A stretch of 64,000 nt of DNA from Hoylesella loescheii DSM 19665 = JCM 12249 = ATCC 15930 (GCF_000378085.1 NZ_KB899210.1:1-64000); one strand, 5' to 3'; counted from the first letter of the stretch, positions 9,222 through 18,995 are shown. Numbers and translations are program-made. The notes: generated by a model not told the origin, from the sequence alone.

Positions 9222-10712
9222 ATGAAAAGGAATAAACCCGTAATGAAGCATTGGATATATGCGCTCTTCATAGCCACTTTATGTGGCAACATAACTGCAT
9301 GCGGCGACAAAGACGAGGACAACACACCGAGATACAACCCCAATGTGCCTGTAACCATCAGCCGTTTTACGCCTGCCGAGGGCACCAATGGTCAAGAAAT
9401 GGTTATCTATGGCACAAACTTCGGACTCGACTCTACACAGGTAAACGTAACGATTGGTGGAAAGAAAGCCAAGCTAAGTTATGTAAAGGCCGACAGTATT
9501 GGCTGTATTGTGCCTTATTGGACTGAATCGGGACGGTTTGAAGTAGAGGTGAAAGTGGCCCAACAGTCTGCCAAGGCCACTACAAAGTTTGCATACGCCA
9601 GTCCGTTGGTGGTGCGTACGCTGATTGGCTATCGTATAAGCGATGGCGACCCAGGATGGAAAGACGGCAAGTTTGGTACTGGCAAGGACGATGGCTCGGC
9701 CACTTTCGGCAAGCAAGCTGCCTTTATGAAGTTCGACCCGCAAAACCAAGACCATTTATATGTTGCATACGAAGATTTCGATTATAGTGGCTATGGTGTG
9801 CAACTCTTCGACTTAAAGACAAAGACCGTTACCACCGTGATGCACGGCAGTAAGTGTTTCGAAGGCAAACGCTTACGTGCAATAGACTTTACGGCAAAGG
9901 GCGACATGGTGGTTGCTACCGACCGCGACGATAGTGGAGACCGATCTACCAGCGTGTGGATTGTTAAACGCAATGCCGACGGTAGCTTTACCGACGATTC
10001 TAAACGCGAGGTGTTAGCCGCTTACAAGCAATGTAACACTGTAGCAGTTCATCCCGCCAACGGTGAACTATATTTCAACAGCTATGGTAACAATGCGATT
10101 TTCCGTCTAGATATGACCAAATATTATGCCAACGCAACGGAAACAACTCCTTGGGACCCATATCTCACGGGCAACAACTATGAGCAAATGCTCACATTTG
10201 GTACCAGTCGCTGGAACTTTAACATCACCATGCACCCCACAGGCAAGTACGCTTACGTAATAGCATTGAACCAACACTGCATCTATCGTATGGATTACGA
10301 TGAGGCCACCAAACGCTTTAAAGAACCCTATCTCGTCTCTGGACAGCAGGGTGTTAAGGGTTGGGCCGACGGCAAGGGAGATGGAACGTTGATGAATTTC
10401 CCCTATCAAGGCATATTTGTGAAGAATCCCGACTACGCAGCACAAGGAAAGGAAGACGTTTATGACTTTTACTTCTGCGATTACGACAACTATTGCGTGC
10501 GTTACCTCACACCTGATGGTCGTGTTCGTACCTTTGCGGGGCGCGGAGCAACGTCGGCTATGGGCGATGGTAACACTTGGGGGCCTGAAGATGGCGACCT
10601 ACGAGAAACGGCACGCTTTGGAAGTCCTACAGGCATTGCCTACGATGAGCGTACCGAAACTTTCTACGTTTTCGACACCTATTATAAGAGTGTGAGAACG
10701 ATAAGCCGTTGA
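9222..10712 (+). CDS. IPT/TIG-domain plus NHL-type beta-propeller lipoprotein
   Basis: 496 aa. The signal sequence ends in the lipobox NITAC (Cys28). An IPT/TIG immunoglobulin-like domain follows at about residues 43-125 (ISRFTPAEGTNGQEMVIYGTNFG...). The remainder is a propeller with NHL-like blades, for example TVAVHPANGELYFNSYGNNAIFRLD, HPTGKYAYVIALNQHCIYRMD, YCVRYLTPDGRVRTFAGRG and GSPTGIAYDERTETFYVFDTYYKSVR. Proteins of this layout commonly accompany glycan-degrading enzymes in Bacteroidetes and are taken to be surface glycan-binding or accessory lipoproteins; no enzyme motif was seen. It is the nearest thing in this locus to a surface binding protein, since SusD is absent. Confidence 0.85.
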   Translation: MKRNKPVMKHWIYALFIATLCGNITACGDKDEDNTPRYNPNVPVTISRFTPAEGTNGQEMVIYGTNFGLDSTQVNVTIGGKKAKLSYVKADSIGCIVPYWTESGRFEVEVKVAQQSAKATTKFAYASPLVVRTLIGYRISDGDPGWKDGKFGTGKDDGSATFGKQAAFMKFDPQNQDHLYVAYEDFDYSGYGVQLFDLKTKTVTTVMHGSKCFEGKRLRAIDFTAKGDMVVATDRDDSGDRSTSVWIVKRNADGSFTDDSKREVLAAYKQCNTVAVHPANGELYFNSYGNNAIFRLDMTKYYANATETTPWDPYLTGNNYEQMLTFGTSRWNFNITMHPTGKYAYVIALNQHCIYRMDYDEATKRFKEPYLVSGQQGVKGWADGKGDGTLMNFPYQGIFVKNPDYAAQGKEDVYDFYFCDYDNYCVRYLTPDGRVRTFAGRGATSAMGDGNTWGPEDGDLRETARFGSPTGIAYDERTETFYVFDTYYKSVRTISR

Positions 10713-10731
10713 AAACACACCTTTAACCGAA

Positions 10732-10795
10732 CGTGGTGTCGCCAGATCTTTTTGGTTGCATAGCCAAATCACTGGCGATGCCACGGCAGGTTATT
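10732..10795. repeat. Branched hairpin between IPT/TIG and toroid genes
   Basis: CGTGG (10732) pairs with CCACG (10791), and TCGCCAG pairs with CTGGCGA inside it. Nested within is TTTGG with CCAAA, forming a second stem. No T run follows, so it is not a standard terminator. It may attenuate or stabilise the mRNA between the two genes. Confidence 0.5.
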
Positions 10796-10893
10796 TGTTT
10801 GGCGTCTTTCACGCATAGAGACGGCATGGCCCGAATTTAAATACCGTCAAGTCGTATTGACGATATTCACTGCATAAAATAACAAAGATAACG

Positions 10894-12888
10894 ATGAAAC
10901 AAATAAAAGTCATTCTGCTAGGTTGGTCGTTTGTGGCGCACGTTTGTACGTTACAAGCGCAAGGCTTGTCGATGTCGCTTAGCCTAAAAACGCCAGGCAA
11001 TCCGTCAGAAACATGTCAATTGCTACAACAAGGGCAGTCTTGGACAACAGGTGGACCATTAGACGTGGTATCTACGACAACGAATGATGGCGACGACGAA
11101 CTGCTGACGATTACGCTTTCGGCACGCGAAAAGGTGTATTTTCACCTTGACCTCAGTCTCAACACGAAACTATCGTCTGGTGAAGCAGAATTTTATATGC
11201 CAGGTTTTTGGTATCATCGCAACATGCGTTCACCTCAAGAGGCTCCATCTTTCAAAACCAGCAAACACTGGAATTTTAGGGAAGACCGCATGTCTACACC
11301 GTTAACCAGTGCTTTCAATCCCCGCAATAGACAGGGCGTATCAGTATTACGCGTGCTAGACGAACCTTGCGACGTACAAGTTCAGCTAACCACGGGTGAG
11401 ATAATACTTCCTGGGCGCACATCCGTGGGCTATGCAGGTTTCGACGGCGAGGGAAACACCGTGGCCTTAAAGTTTGGCTATCCTTATAAGGAAACTCCCA
11501 AACGATACATCCGCAAGTTAACGCTCATAGACCCCATAACTGCTTTTGCCAAGCTAGAAAAAGGTGAACAGCAAACCTTGCGTTGGCGCATACATCGTTA
11601 TAAAGCCAATGATTTTGGCAACTTTGTTACGCAAGTGTGGCAATATAGTTACGACCGCATGCAGCCTCAACCCTTGAAAAGTGCCTACACGGGTGCAGAA
11701 GTAAAGACTGCCCTCAGCGATTACTTCCGCCATTCGTTCGTAGACCGCTACCCATTGAAATATAATTCGGGGCTCTCACTTCGGGTTAATGACTGCCTAC
11801 CAGCAACAGAAATGCAGATAGGCTTTTGCGGGCGGGTGTTGCTTAATGCCTTCAACGAGATTGAATACGGTTCAGAAATAAAAGACGATGGGTTAGTTAA
11901 TATGGGGCAAGCCATTTTCGACAGTTTCCTAAGCAATGGATTTGGGAATGGTGGCTACCTACACGATTTTGTAAACTTCCGTGATGGCTTCACCCAAGAA
12001 GACGTCCATTCCATTCGTCAGCAAAGCGAGGCCGTATATGCTGTGCTTCATTACTTAAAATACGAAAAGAGTCGTGGCCGTCGCCATGTGGAGTGGGAGA
12101 GGCGCATACGCACCATTCTCGACAACTTCGTTACCCTAATAAAAGACGATGGACACTTCGCCCGCAAGTTTAAATCTGATGGAACCGATGTCGACGCTTC
12201 GGGAGGTAGCACTCCTTCGGCAACTTCTGCATTGGTGATGGGGTGGAAATATTTCGGCAACAAGAACTATTTACAGGCCGCTCGCCGAACGGTGAACTAT
12301 TTGGAGAAGAACATTATTTCGCAAAGCGACTATTTCTCGTCTACGCTCGATGCCAATTGCGAAGACAAGGAAGCTGCCATCGCTGCCGTAACAGCCACCT
12401 ATTATATGACCATGGTTACCAAGGGAGAGGAACGAAAACATTATATCGACTTATGTAAGAAAGCCGCTTACTTCGCCATCTCGTGGTATTACACCTGGGA
12501 TGTGCCCTTTGCACCTGGACAGATGACGGGTGAATTGGGGCTAAAAACACGTGGATGGGGCAACGTTTCGGTAGAAAACAACCATATAGACGTATTTGTT
12601 TTCGAACTGCCCCACATCCTTAGTTGGCTGGCTCAGCAAACGGGTGAGCAACGGTTTAAAGGCATGTATGATGTCATTACATCTTCGCTCAGCCAGCTGT
12701 TGCCCGTTGCCAACAACCTTTGCGGCGTGGGTAAGCAGGGCTTCTACCCCGAAGTGGTGCAGCATACCACGTGGGATTACGGACACAATGGCAAAGGATT
12801 TTATAACGATATCTTTGCGCCTGGCTGGACGATTGCCTCCCTTTGGGAACTGTATTCACCCAACCGTACAACGAATTTCTTGAAATAA
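10894..12888 (+). CDS. Secreted protein of unknown function, probable alpha-toroid hydrolase
   Basis: 664 aa with a signal peptide ending near LQAQ (residue 23). I do not recognise a named family. Residues ~25-250 look like a beta-sandwich domain (DGDDELLTITLSAREKVYFHLDLSLNTKL, GEAEFYMPGFWYHRNM). Residues ~290-660 are helical, with repeated pairs typical of an (alpha/alpha)6 barrel (QSEAVYAVLHYLKYE, HVEWERRIRTILDNFVTLIKDDG, KNYLQAARRTVNYLEKN, LGLKTRGWGNVSVENNHIDVFVFELP). The beta-sandwich plus toroid layout is shared by several glycoside hydrolase and polysaccharide lyase families. The position between the IPT/TIG lipoprotein and the sensor-regulator supports a glycan-active role, by inference. 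Acidic candidates for catalysis include D and E in YLHDFVNFRDGFTQEDVH. Confidence 0.7.
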   Translation: MKQIKVILLGWSFVAHVCTLQAQGLSMSLSLKTPGNPSETCQLLQQGQSWTTGGPLDVVSTTTNDGDDELLTITLSAREKVYFHLDLSLNTKLSSGEAEFYMPGFWYHRNMRSPQEAPSFKTSKHWNFREDRMSTPLTSAFNPRNRQGVSVLRVLDEPCDVQVQLTTGEIILPGRTSVGYAGFDGEGNTVALKFGYPYKETPKRYIRKLTLIDPITAFAKLEKGEQQTLRWRIHRYKANDFGNFVTQVWQYSYDRMQPQPLKSAYTGAEVKTALSDYFRHSFVDRYPLKYNSGLSLRVNDCLPATEMQIGFCGRVLLNAFNEIEYGSEIKDDGLVNMGQAIFDSFLSNGFGNGGYLHDFVNFRDGFTQEDVHSIRQQSEAVYAVLHYLKYEKSRGRRHVEWERRIRTILDNFVTLIKDDGHFARKFKSDGTDVDASGGSTPSATSALVMGWKYFGNKNYLQAARRTVNYLEKNIISQSDYFSSTLDANCEDKEAAIAAVTATYYMTMVTKGEERKHYIDLCKKAAYFAISWYYTWDVPFAPGQMTGELGLKTRGWGNVSVENNHIDVFVFELPHILSWLAQQTGEQRFKGMYDVITSSLSQLLPVANNLCGVGKQGFYPEVVQHTTWDYGHNGKGFYNDIFAPGWTIASLWELYSPNRTTNFLK

Positions 12889-12904
12889 TCCCACCGTTTC
12901 TCAG

Positions 12905-12930
12905 TTTGTTTGAATAATTTCGTACCTTTA
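12905..12930 (+). promoter_or_regulatory. Candidate promoter for the hybrid two-component gene
   Basis: TTTG at 12905 and TACCTTTA at 12923 resemble the Bacteroidetes -33 and -7 boxes, although spacing is short (14 bases) and the last base is not G. The element lies inside any ORF starting at the TTG at 12910, which favours the ATG at 12943 or 12949 as the real start. Confidence 0.35.
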
Positions 12931-12942
12931 CGCTACAAACTA

Positions 12943-15900
12943 ATGCAGATGAAAAAAATAAGATTGATGATAGTAGCGTTGCTTCTGCTTGTCGGTATGA
13001 CAAGCAGAAGCAACATCCTGTTCAGACATATCGGTGTAGAGTCGGGACTGTCGCAAAGCACCGTGCTCGCCATCTTGCAAGATCGAACAGGACTGATGTG
13101 GATTGGTACGAAATCGGGACTTAACCGTTACGACGGCACCTTATTTAAATGGTATTACAGTTATCCTGATGGACACAGTCTAGGCAGTAGCTATATCAAC
13201 GCGCTTTTTGAAGACGTGAACGGCCGAATATGGGTAGGAACAGATTGTGGCGTGTGGATTTACAACCCACTGACCGACTCTTTCACCCGTTTCGACAAAC
13301 GTAGTGCCGATGGCGAAGGCATCACCAACATGGTGAACGTGATAAAGGGTCATGGCGATAAGATATACATCACGGCCAACGAGCAGGGCGTTTTCTGCTA
13401 CGATCTTCGTCACAATCATCTTTCGCACTTCCGATTGAAAGGGTATCCCAACGTAGCAGGCATGGCCATTGGTGACAACGGGGCAGTGTGGCTCGGACTT
13501 TTTGGAGGCGGATTATATACCACCGACCACGCCTTTCGCACGCTCACACCCTTTCGCACGCAAGAAGGGCACACACCTTTTGCAGGTAACATCGTTTCGG
13601 CCATACTTCCCTTGGGCAACGGACGCTATGCCATTGGCACCGACCGACAGGGTCTTTCGCTTATAGATGCTGCACGCCACAGTTTCGAACCCATAGTAGC
13701 CAGTCTTGAAGGTAAGGAACTTTTTGTGCGTAACCTTATTCTGAACCATCGTGAGATTTGGGCGGCAACCGAACAAGGTATGCTGGTTTACAACCTAGAC
13801 ACCCACGCCACGCAGCATTTCACCTATAATCCCATGGATCCTTTCTCCATATCCGACAATCCACTTTATTGTCTGTACAAAGACCGTGAAGGTGGGTTGT
13901 GGGCTGGTTCTTATTTCGGCGGATTGAATTACCTACCCGCCATACATCCCGTTTTCGAACGTTTTGTGCCGCAAGGCAGCGGAAACGGACTGCATGGACG
14001 TCGCGTGCGCGAGATGGTTATGGACAAGCAAGGGAAAATATGGATAGGAACAGAAGACGGCGGTTTGAATTGTATGGAGCCCGACGGCGAAACATTTAGT
14101 CATATTGCAGCTAGTAATGCATTCCCCAATGTACATGGACTTTGCATGGACGGCAACGAACTGTGGGTGGGCACGTTTGCTTCGGGTCTGAAAATCATCG
14201 ACACCCGTACCCACCAACTTATAAAGGCGTTCAAGGCCGACGGACGTCCTGGTTCGCTTCGCGATAACACCATCTTCAGCATCGCGCGTTCGCCACAGGG
14301 TGTAATGTATCTTGGCACCATTCGTGGTCTATGCACCTACATTGCCAACACTCAAACCTTTGCTTACGATAGGGCGGTGCCACCCGTTCTAATCAATGAT
14401 GTAAGTTTCGATTCGCGCGGAAATCTATGGTTGGCCACACAGACCAATGGCGTCTTTATGCGACATAATGGTAGATGGATAAATTTTAGGGCAACTCAAT
14501 CTGGACTTACTTCGGATAAGGCCTTGAGCATATTCGAAGACAGCGAAGGTACCATCTGGGTAACAACGCAGGGCGGTGGTGTGTGCAGATTTAGCTTCTC
14601 TACCCGCCGTTTCAAACCCTTACAGCAAGGGGCGCTTAACAGCACCTCTACGTTTTTCCGTATGGAAGAAGATGGTGATGGTGTACTTTGGCTCTCGGGT
14701 TATGCTGGTTTCGTACGATATGATCCCCGCAGTGGCGACGTGCGCACTTATAACAACCGCACGATGTTGCTCGACAACCAGTTTAACTACAACTCATCGC
14801 TTATCGACAAACGTGGACGTATTTACTTTGGAAGTCTTAGTGGCATTGTGCGTTTTTCACCATCGGCCTTGAAAAAAGAACAGCGTGTGCCCCGACTTGT
14901 GGCTACTGATCTATATATAGGCAACGAACACGTGGACAATTTTACTAAGGACACACCCTTGGAACAAAACATCGTGTTTACTCGCAAACTATCATTAGCC
15001 TATAACCAAAACTCTTTCAGGTTGCATGTTGTACCTCTAAGTTATTCAAGGCAGAATTGGGCATCATTGGAATATAAACTCGAGGGTTTCGACAAAGGTT
15101 GGCAACCTATGGGGGCAGACTTCTTTATGACATACGCTAACCTGCCTGCTGGTTCCTATCAGCTAGTAGTGCGTATGAAAGACCAAAACGGAAAGGCTTA
15201 TCCTGGCGAGTACAAGCTAGACATCGATGTACGTCCGTTCTTCCTATTCTCTTTCTGGGCCAAATTGTTTTATGTAGTTTTGCTAGGTGTTTTGGTGTGG
15301 CTATTTATGCGTTATTGGAATCGCCGTTCCGAAACGCGTCGCCGTCAGGCCATGGAAGCTTTCGAAACGCGTAAAGAACAGGAACTGTATCAGAGCAAGA
15401 TACATTTCTTTACTAACGTGGCGCACGAGATTCGCACCCCGCTTACACTGATTTTAGGGCCATTGGAGAACATTCTCGGCACGCAGAAGGTAAAAGACAA
15501 CGATGTGAAAGAAGACCTCAACATCATGTACGAGAATACGCGGAGGCTTACAGACCTGATAAACCAACTACTGGATTTTCGCAAGACAGAGAAAGACGGC
15601 CTACGCCTCAACTTCGAATATTGTAACCTTACGAAGCTGGTTACCGACATATATAACCGCTTCCGCTCGGCTATGCGCGAGAAAAACATCAATGCAACGT
15701 TATCACTGCAAGGCAACAACCTGCATGGTTATGTTGACCACGAGGGCTTTACCAAGATTGTAAGCAACCTGGTTAACAATGCCGTGAAGTACTGCCTATC
15801 GTATATCTCGGTGACATTGAAGACCGACGACACACAACTTTTCCTTACCGTAGCCAATGATGGAAACATCATACCCATGGATTTGCGTGAAAAGATATTT

Positions 15901-16902
15901 GAACCTTTCTTCCATATCGACACAGCCGAACATTCCACATCGGGTACGGGCATAGGCTTAGCCCTCGCTCGTTCGTTAGCCGAATTGCACAATGGCCATC
16001 TATGCATGGGCGATGAGGCCGATATGAACGTGTTTGTGCTTACTTTGCCCTTGGTGCAAGATGTGCCTGTAAGGCTGGGAGGCAATGGGATAGGGGATGT
16101 AACGCCTATAAAGGCCGAATCAACAACCACACAAGGGACGCAGGCCAAGCCCCATACGTTGCTGCTTGTAGAGGACAATGTGCAGATGTTGGAGTACGAA
16201 AAGCGGTGCTTAGAAAAAGAGTACAACATCGTTACGGCTACCGATGGCGAAGAGGCTTTATTGCAAATGGAACGTAATGACGTGAATCTTGTGGTTACCG
16301 ACGTGATGATGGAACCCATGGATGGTATGGAACTGTGTCGCCGTATCAAATACAACGTTAACCTTTCGCATATTCCTGTAATCATATTAACGGCTGTTAC
16401 TTCCGAGCGAGGTAAGATGGAGGGAATGGAAAGCGGTGCAGACGCCTACATAGTGAAGCCTTTTTCCATGGGTTTCCTGTCACAGACCGTGCAAAACCTG
16501 TTGCGGCAGCGCGAGGAAATAAAGAAGATGTATGCCACATCGCCATTCGTATCGGCATCATCGGCTTCCATCAGTCCTGCCGACGCTGATTTCTTGGAAA
16601 GGTTGAAAGCGGCCGTTATGCGCAATATCGGTAACAGCGACTTTAATGTAGACCTCTTGGCGGCCGAAATGAACATGAGCCGTACGAGCCTAAACCGTAA
16701 GGTGCGTGGCACGCTAGACCAGTCGCCCAACAACTATATACGCATCGAAAGACTTAAAGCTGCAGCCGAAATGCTTAAGTCGGGCGATAAGAAAGTGAAT
16801 GAGGTGTGTTACAATGTGGGCTTTTCGAGCCCGAGCTATTTCACCAAATGCTTTTACGAACAGTTTGGCATTTTGCCTAAAGAATTTAATAAAGAACAAT
16901 GA
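12943..16902 (+). CDS. Hybrid two-component sensor/AraC-type regulator (HTCS)
   Basis: 1319 aa from the ATG at 12943 (12949 also possible). After a signal sequence come periplasmic two-component-regulator propeller blades (GLSQSTVLAILQDRTGLMWIGTKSGLNRYDG, repeated as IWVGTDCGVWIYN, IWIGTEDGGLNC and others) to about residue 690. A Y_Y_Y sandwich and a membrane helix (FWAKLFYVVLLGVLVWLF) follow. The kinase has NVAHEIRTPL (phospho-His ~828) and the ATP-binding SGTGIGLALARSLAE. The receiver has LLVEDN and VVTDVMM (phospho-Asp ~1120), and the protein ends with an AraC-type helix-turn-helix pair. HTCS proteins bind oligosaccharides directly and switch on the neighbouring degradation genes. The stop codon overlaps the next gene's start (ATGA), so the two are probably translationally coupled. 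Confidence 0.93.
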   Translation: MQMKKIRLMIVALLLLVGMTSRSNILFRHIGVESGLSQSTVLAILQDRTGLMWIGTKSGLNRYDGTLFKWYYSYPDGHSLGSSYINALFEDVNGRIWVGTDCGVWIYNPLTDSFTRFDKRSADGEGITNMVNVIKGHGDKIYITANEQGVFCYDLRHNHLSHFRLKGYPNVAGMAIGDNGAVWLGLFGGGLYTTDHAFRTLTPFRTQEGHTPFAGNIVSAILPLGNGRYAIGTDRQGLSLIDAARHSFEPIVASLEGKELFVRNLILNHREIWAATEQGMLVYNLDTHATQHFTYNPMDPFSISDNPLYCLYKDREGGLWAGSYFGGLNYLPAIHPVFERFVPQGSGNGLHGRRVREMVMDKQGKIWIGTEDGGLNCMEPDGETFSHIAASNAFPNVHGLCMDGNELWVGTFASGLKIIDTRTHQLIKAFKADGRPGSLRDNTIFSIARSPQGVMYLGTIRGLCTYIANTQTFAYDRAVPPVLINDVSFDSRGNLWLATQTNGVFMRHNGRWINFRATQSGLTSDKALSIFEDSEGTIWVTTQGGGVCRFSFSTRRFKPLQQGALNSTSTFFRMEEDGDGVLWLSGYAGFVRYDPRSGDVRTYNNRTMLLDNQFNYNSSLIDKRGRIYFGSLSGIVRFSPSALKKEQRVPRLVATDLYIGNEHVDNFTKDTPLEQNIVFTRKLSLAYNQNSFRLHVVPLSYSRQNWASLEYKLEGFDKGWQPMGADFFMTYANLPAGSYQLVVRMKDQNGKAYPGEYKLDIDVRPFFLFSFWAKLFYVVLLGVLVWLFMRYWNRRSETRRRQAMEAFETRKEQELYQSKIHFFTNVAHEIRTPLTLILGPLENILGTQKVKDNDVKEDLNIMYENTRRLTDLINQLLDFRKTEKDGLRLNFEYCNLTKLVTDIYNRFRSAMREKNINATLSLQGNNLHGYVDHEGFTKIVSNLVNNAVKYCLSYISVTLKTDDTQLFLTVANDGNIIPMDLREKIFEPFFHIDTAEHSTSGTGIGLALARSLAELHNGHLCMGDEADMNVFVLTLPLVQDVPVRLGGNGIGDVTPIKAESTTTQGTQAKPHTLLLVEDNVQMLEYEKRCLEKEYNIVTATDGEEALLQMERNDVNLVVTDVMMEPMDGMELCRRIKYNVNLSHIPVIILTAVTSERGKMEGMESGADAYIVKPFSMGFLSQTVQNLLRQREEIKKMYATSPFVSASSASISPADADFLERLKAAVMRNIGNSDFNVDLLAAEMNMSRTSLNRKVRGTLDQSPNNYIRIERLKAAAEMLKSGDKKVNEVCYNVGFSSPSYFTKCFYEQFGILPKEFNKEQ

Positions 16903-18995
16903 TACATTCAGTAAAACCAATCTTTACGGCGACATTGCTCGCATGGCTGTCGCTGTTACCTCAGTTGTCGTTAGCACAAACAGCAACTTACAGCAATCCT
17001 GTGATAGATATAAGCGCGCCCGACCCTACGGTGATACGCGCCGAAGATGGAATATTCTATCTTTATGCCACAGAAGATACACGCAATGTACCCATTTACC
17101 AATCGGTAAACCTTGTGGACTGGAAGCAGGTGGGTACGGCATTTACTGATGCTTCACGTCCTAAATGGCTTCCTAAAGGCGGTATTTGGGCTCCCGACAT
17201 TCAGCGCATTGGCGGTAAATACTACCTATACTATTCTAAATCGGTATGGGGTGGGGAATGGGACGCTGGCATCGGCGTTGCCGTGAGTAACGGTCCTGCT
17301 GGTCCGTTTACCGACCGTGGGTGTATGTTTACCAGCAAGCAAATAGGCATCCAAAACTGTATCGACCCCTTTTATATCGAAGATGGAGGTAAGAAATATC
17401 TTTTCTTCGGCTCGTTTCATGGTATCTATGGCGTAGAGTTGAGTGCCGATGGTTTACACGTAAAGCAGGGAGCAAAGCCACGCAAGATAGCGGGAACGTT
17501 TATGGAGGCAACCTATATCAGGCGGCGAGGGGGCTATTATTACCTCTTTGGATCGGCTGGCACTTGTTGCGAGGGGGCTCGTAGCACGTACCGAGTAACC
17601 GTCGGCCGTTCTAAAACCCTTTTTGGCCCATACGTAGACAAATCTGGCCGACGTCTGCTCGATAACCATTACGAGGTGTTGTTGGGTAAAAGCGACAATG
17701 TGCTTGGACCAGGACATAATGCAGGGTTAATTACCGACGACGCGGGTAACGACTATATGTTTTATCATGGCTTTAAAGCATCTAACCCCGATGCAGGGCG
17801 CGTGGTATGGCTCGACCGTATAAACTGGGCCAGTGGATGGCCCTCAGTGATGGGAAACGAAACCTCGAAGACGGGCACAGCACCAACGGTGAAGTCTGGT
17901 AATCGTGGTATGGCCACGCGTTCGGGTCTATATCCTAATGATTTCGAAGCCAACGTCGGTGGCAAACGCACACATCTTTACACGCTGGTTAATAGCAAGG
18001 GTATGGAAGTTTGTCTAACTAATTTTGGCGCGCGCATTGTTTCAATCATGGTTCCCGATAGGCGTGGCACACTGCGCGATGTGGTTTTGGGTTACGACAA
18101 CATTGCCCAGTATGCTGACTATCAGCATTTCGGGTCGGATTTTGGTGCAGCCATTGGGCGTTATGCCAACCGAATAAACCAGGGACGCATCGTGGTAGAT
18201 GGCAAAACAATGCAGTTACCTCGCAACAATTATGGACATTGCCTACACGGAGGCTTTACGGGTTGGCAATATCAGGTGTACGATGGTAAACAGCTTAATG
18301 ACTCTACGGTGGAAATGAGTCTTGTTTCGCCCGATGGCGATAATGGTTTCCCGGGAACTGTTCATGCCACAGTACGCTATACGCTCACGGCCGACAACGC
18401 CATCGATATCAGCTACGAAGCTACGACAGACAAGAAAACGGTTATCAACATGACCAATCACTCGTACTTTAATCTCAACGGCAATCCCTCGCGACATGGT
18501 GAAAACCAAGTGCTGTATATCAATGCCGACCGCTATACGCCAGCTGATACCACCTATATGCCCACTGGCAAGATGTTGAAAGTTAGTGGCACACCTATGG
18601 ATTTTCGCAAGCCAACACCGTTGAGCAGAAATATCAACAACCAACGTTTTGCCATGACTCGTAACGCACGTGGTTTCGACCATAACTGGTGCTTGAATAC
18701 TTGGCACAACGGACAGCCCGATGAACGCGCGGTGGCAGCCTCGTTGTACAGTCCACAGACGGGGATAATGCTGCAAGTGTTTACCAACGAACCTGGCATA
18801 CAGGTTTACACGGGTAACTTTCTCGATGCCTCTTTTGCTGGTAAGCATGGCTATCGCTATCCAAAACATTCGGCTGTGTGCCTAGAAACACAACATTATC
18901 CCGACAGCCCTAACCATCCTGAGTGGCCAAACACATGGCTCGAGCCCGGCCAAAATTACAGTAGCCACTGCGTATATAAGTTCTCTGTGCGTTGA
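16899..18995 (+). CDS. GH43 glycosidase fused to aldose 1-epimerase (mutarotase)
   Basis: 698 aa, signal peptide ending near LSLAQ (residue 27). Residues ~30-335 are GH43 with catalytic residues in APDPTVI (D42), CIDPFYI (D156) and FMEATYI (E203). Residues ~350-698 are a complete galactose-mutarotase-type domain: LTNFGARIVSIMVPD, HCLHGG, MTNHSYFNLNG (catalytic His521) and CLETQHYPDSPNHPEW (catalytic Glu663). Neither domain looks degenerate. A secreted enzyme that releases a sugar and at once interconverts its anomers is a plausible reading. There is no visible C-terminal sorting tail, unlike the 6.6 kb GH43. The start codon overlaps the regulator's stop by four bases. Confidence 0.92.
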   Translation: MIHSVKPIFTATLLAWLSLLPQLSLAQTATYSNPVIDISAPDPTVIRAEDGIFYLYATEDTRNVPIYQSVNLVDWKQVGTAFTDASRPKWLPKGGIWAPDIQRIGGKYYLYYSKSVWGGEWDAGIGVAVSNGPAGPFTDRGCMFTSKQIGIQNCIDPFYIEDGGKKYLFFGSFHGIYGVELSADGLHVKQGAKPRKIAGTFMEATYIRRRGGYYYLFGSAGTCCEGARSTYRVTVGRSKTLFGPYVDKSGRRLLDNHYEVLLGKSDNVLGPGHNAGLITDDAGNDYMFYHGFKASNPDAGRVVWLDRINWASGWPSVMGNETSKTGTAPTVKSGNRGMATRSGLYPNDFEANVGGKRTHLYTLVNSKGMEVCLTNFGARIVSIMVPDRRGTLRDVVLGYDNIAQYADYQHFGSDFGAAIGRYANRINQGRIVVDGKTMQLPRNNYGHCLHGGFTGWQYQVYDGKQLNDSTVEMSLVSPDGDNGFPGTVHATVRYTLTADNAIDISYEATTDKKTVINMTNHSYFNLNGNPSRHGENQVLYINADRYTPADTTYMPTGKMLKVSGTPMDFRKPTPLSRNINNQRFAMTRNARGFDHNWCLNTWHNGQPDERAVAASLYSPQTGIMLQVFTNEPGIQVYTGNFLDASFAGKHGYRYPKHSAVCLETQHYPDSPNHPEWPNTWLEPGQNYSSHCVYKFSVR

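Noticed and set aside
15729..16385. 218-codon open frame opposite the hybrid two-component gene
   Set aside because: Antisense of the receiver and kinase domains, whose motifs are intact; Ser/Thr-rich nonsense product.
18243..18869. 208-codon open frame opposite the aldose epimerase domain
   Set aside because: The epimerase motifs on the plus strand explain the codon pattern.
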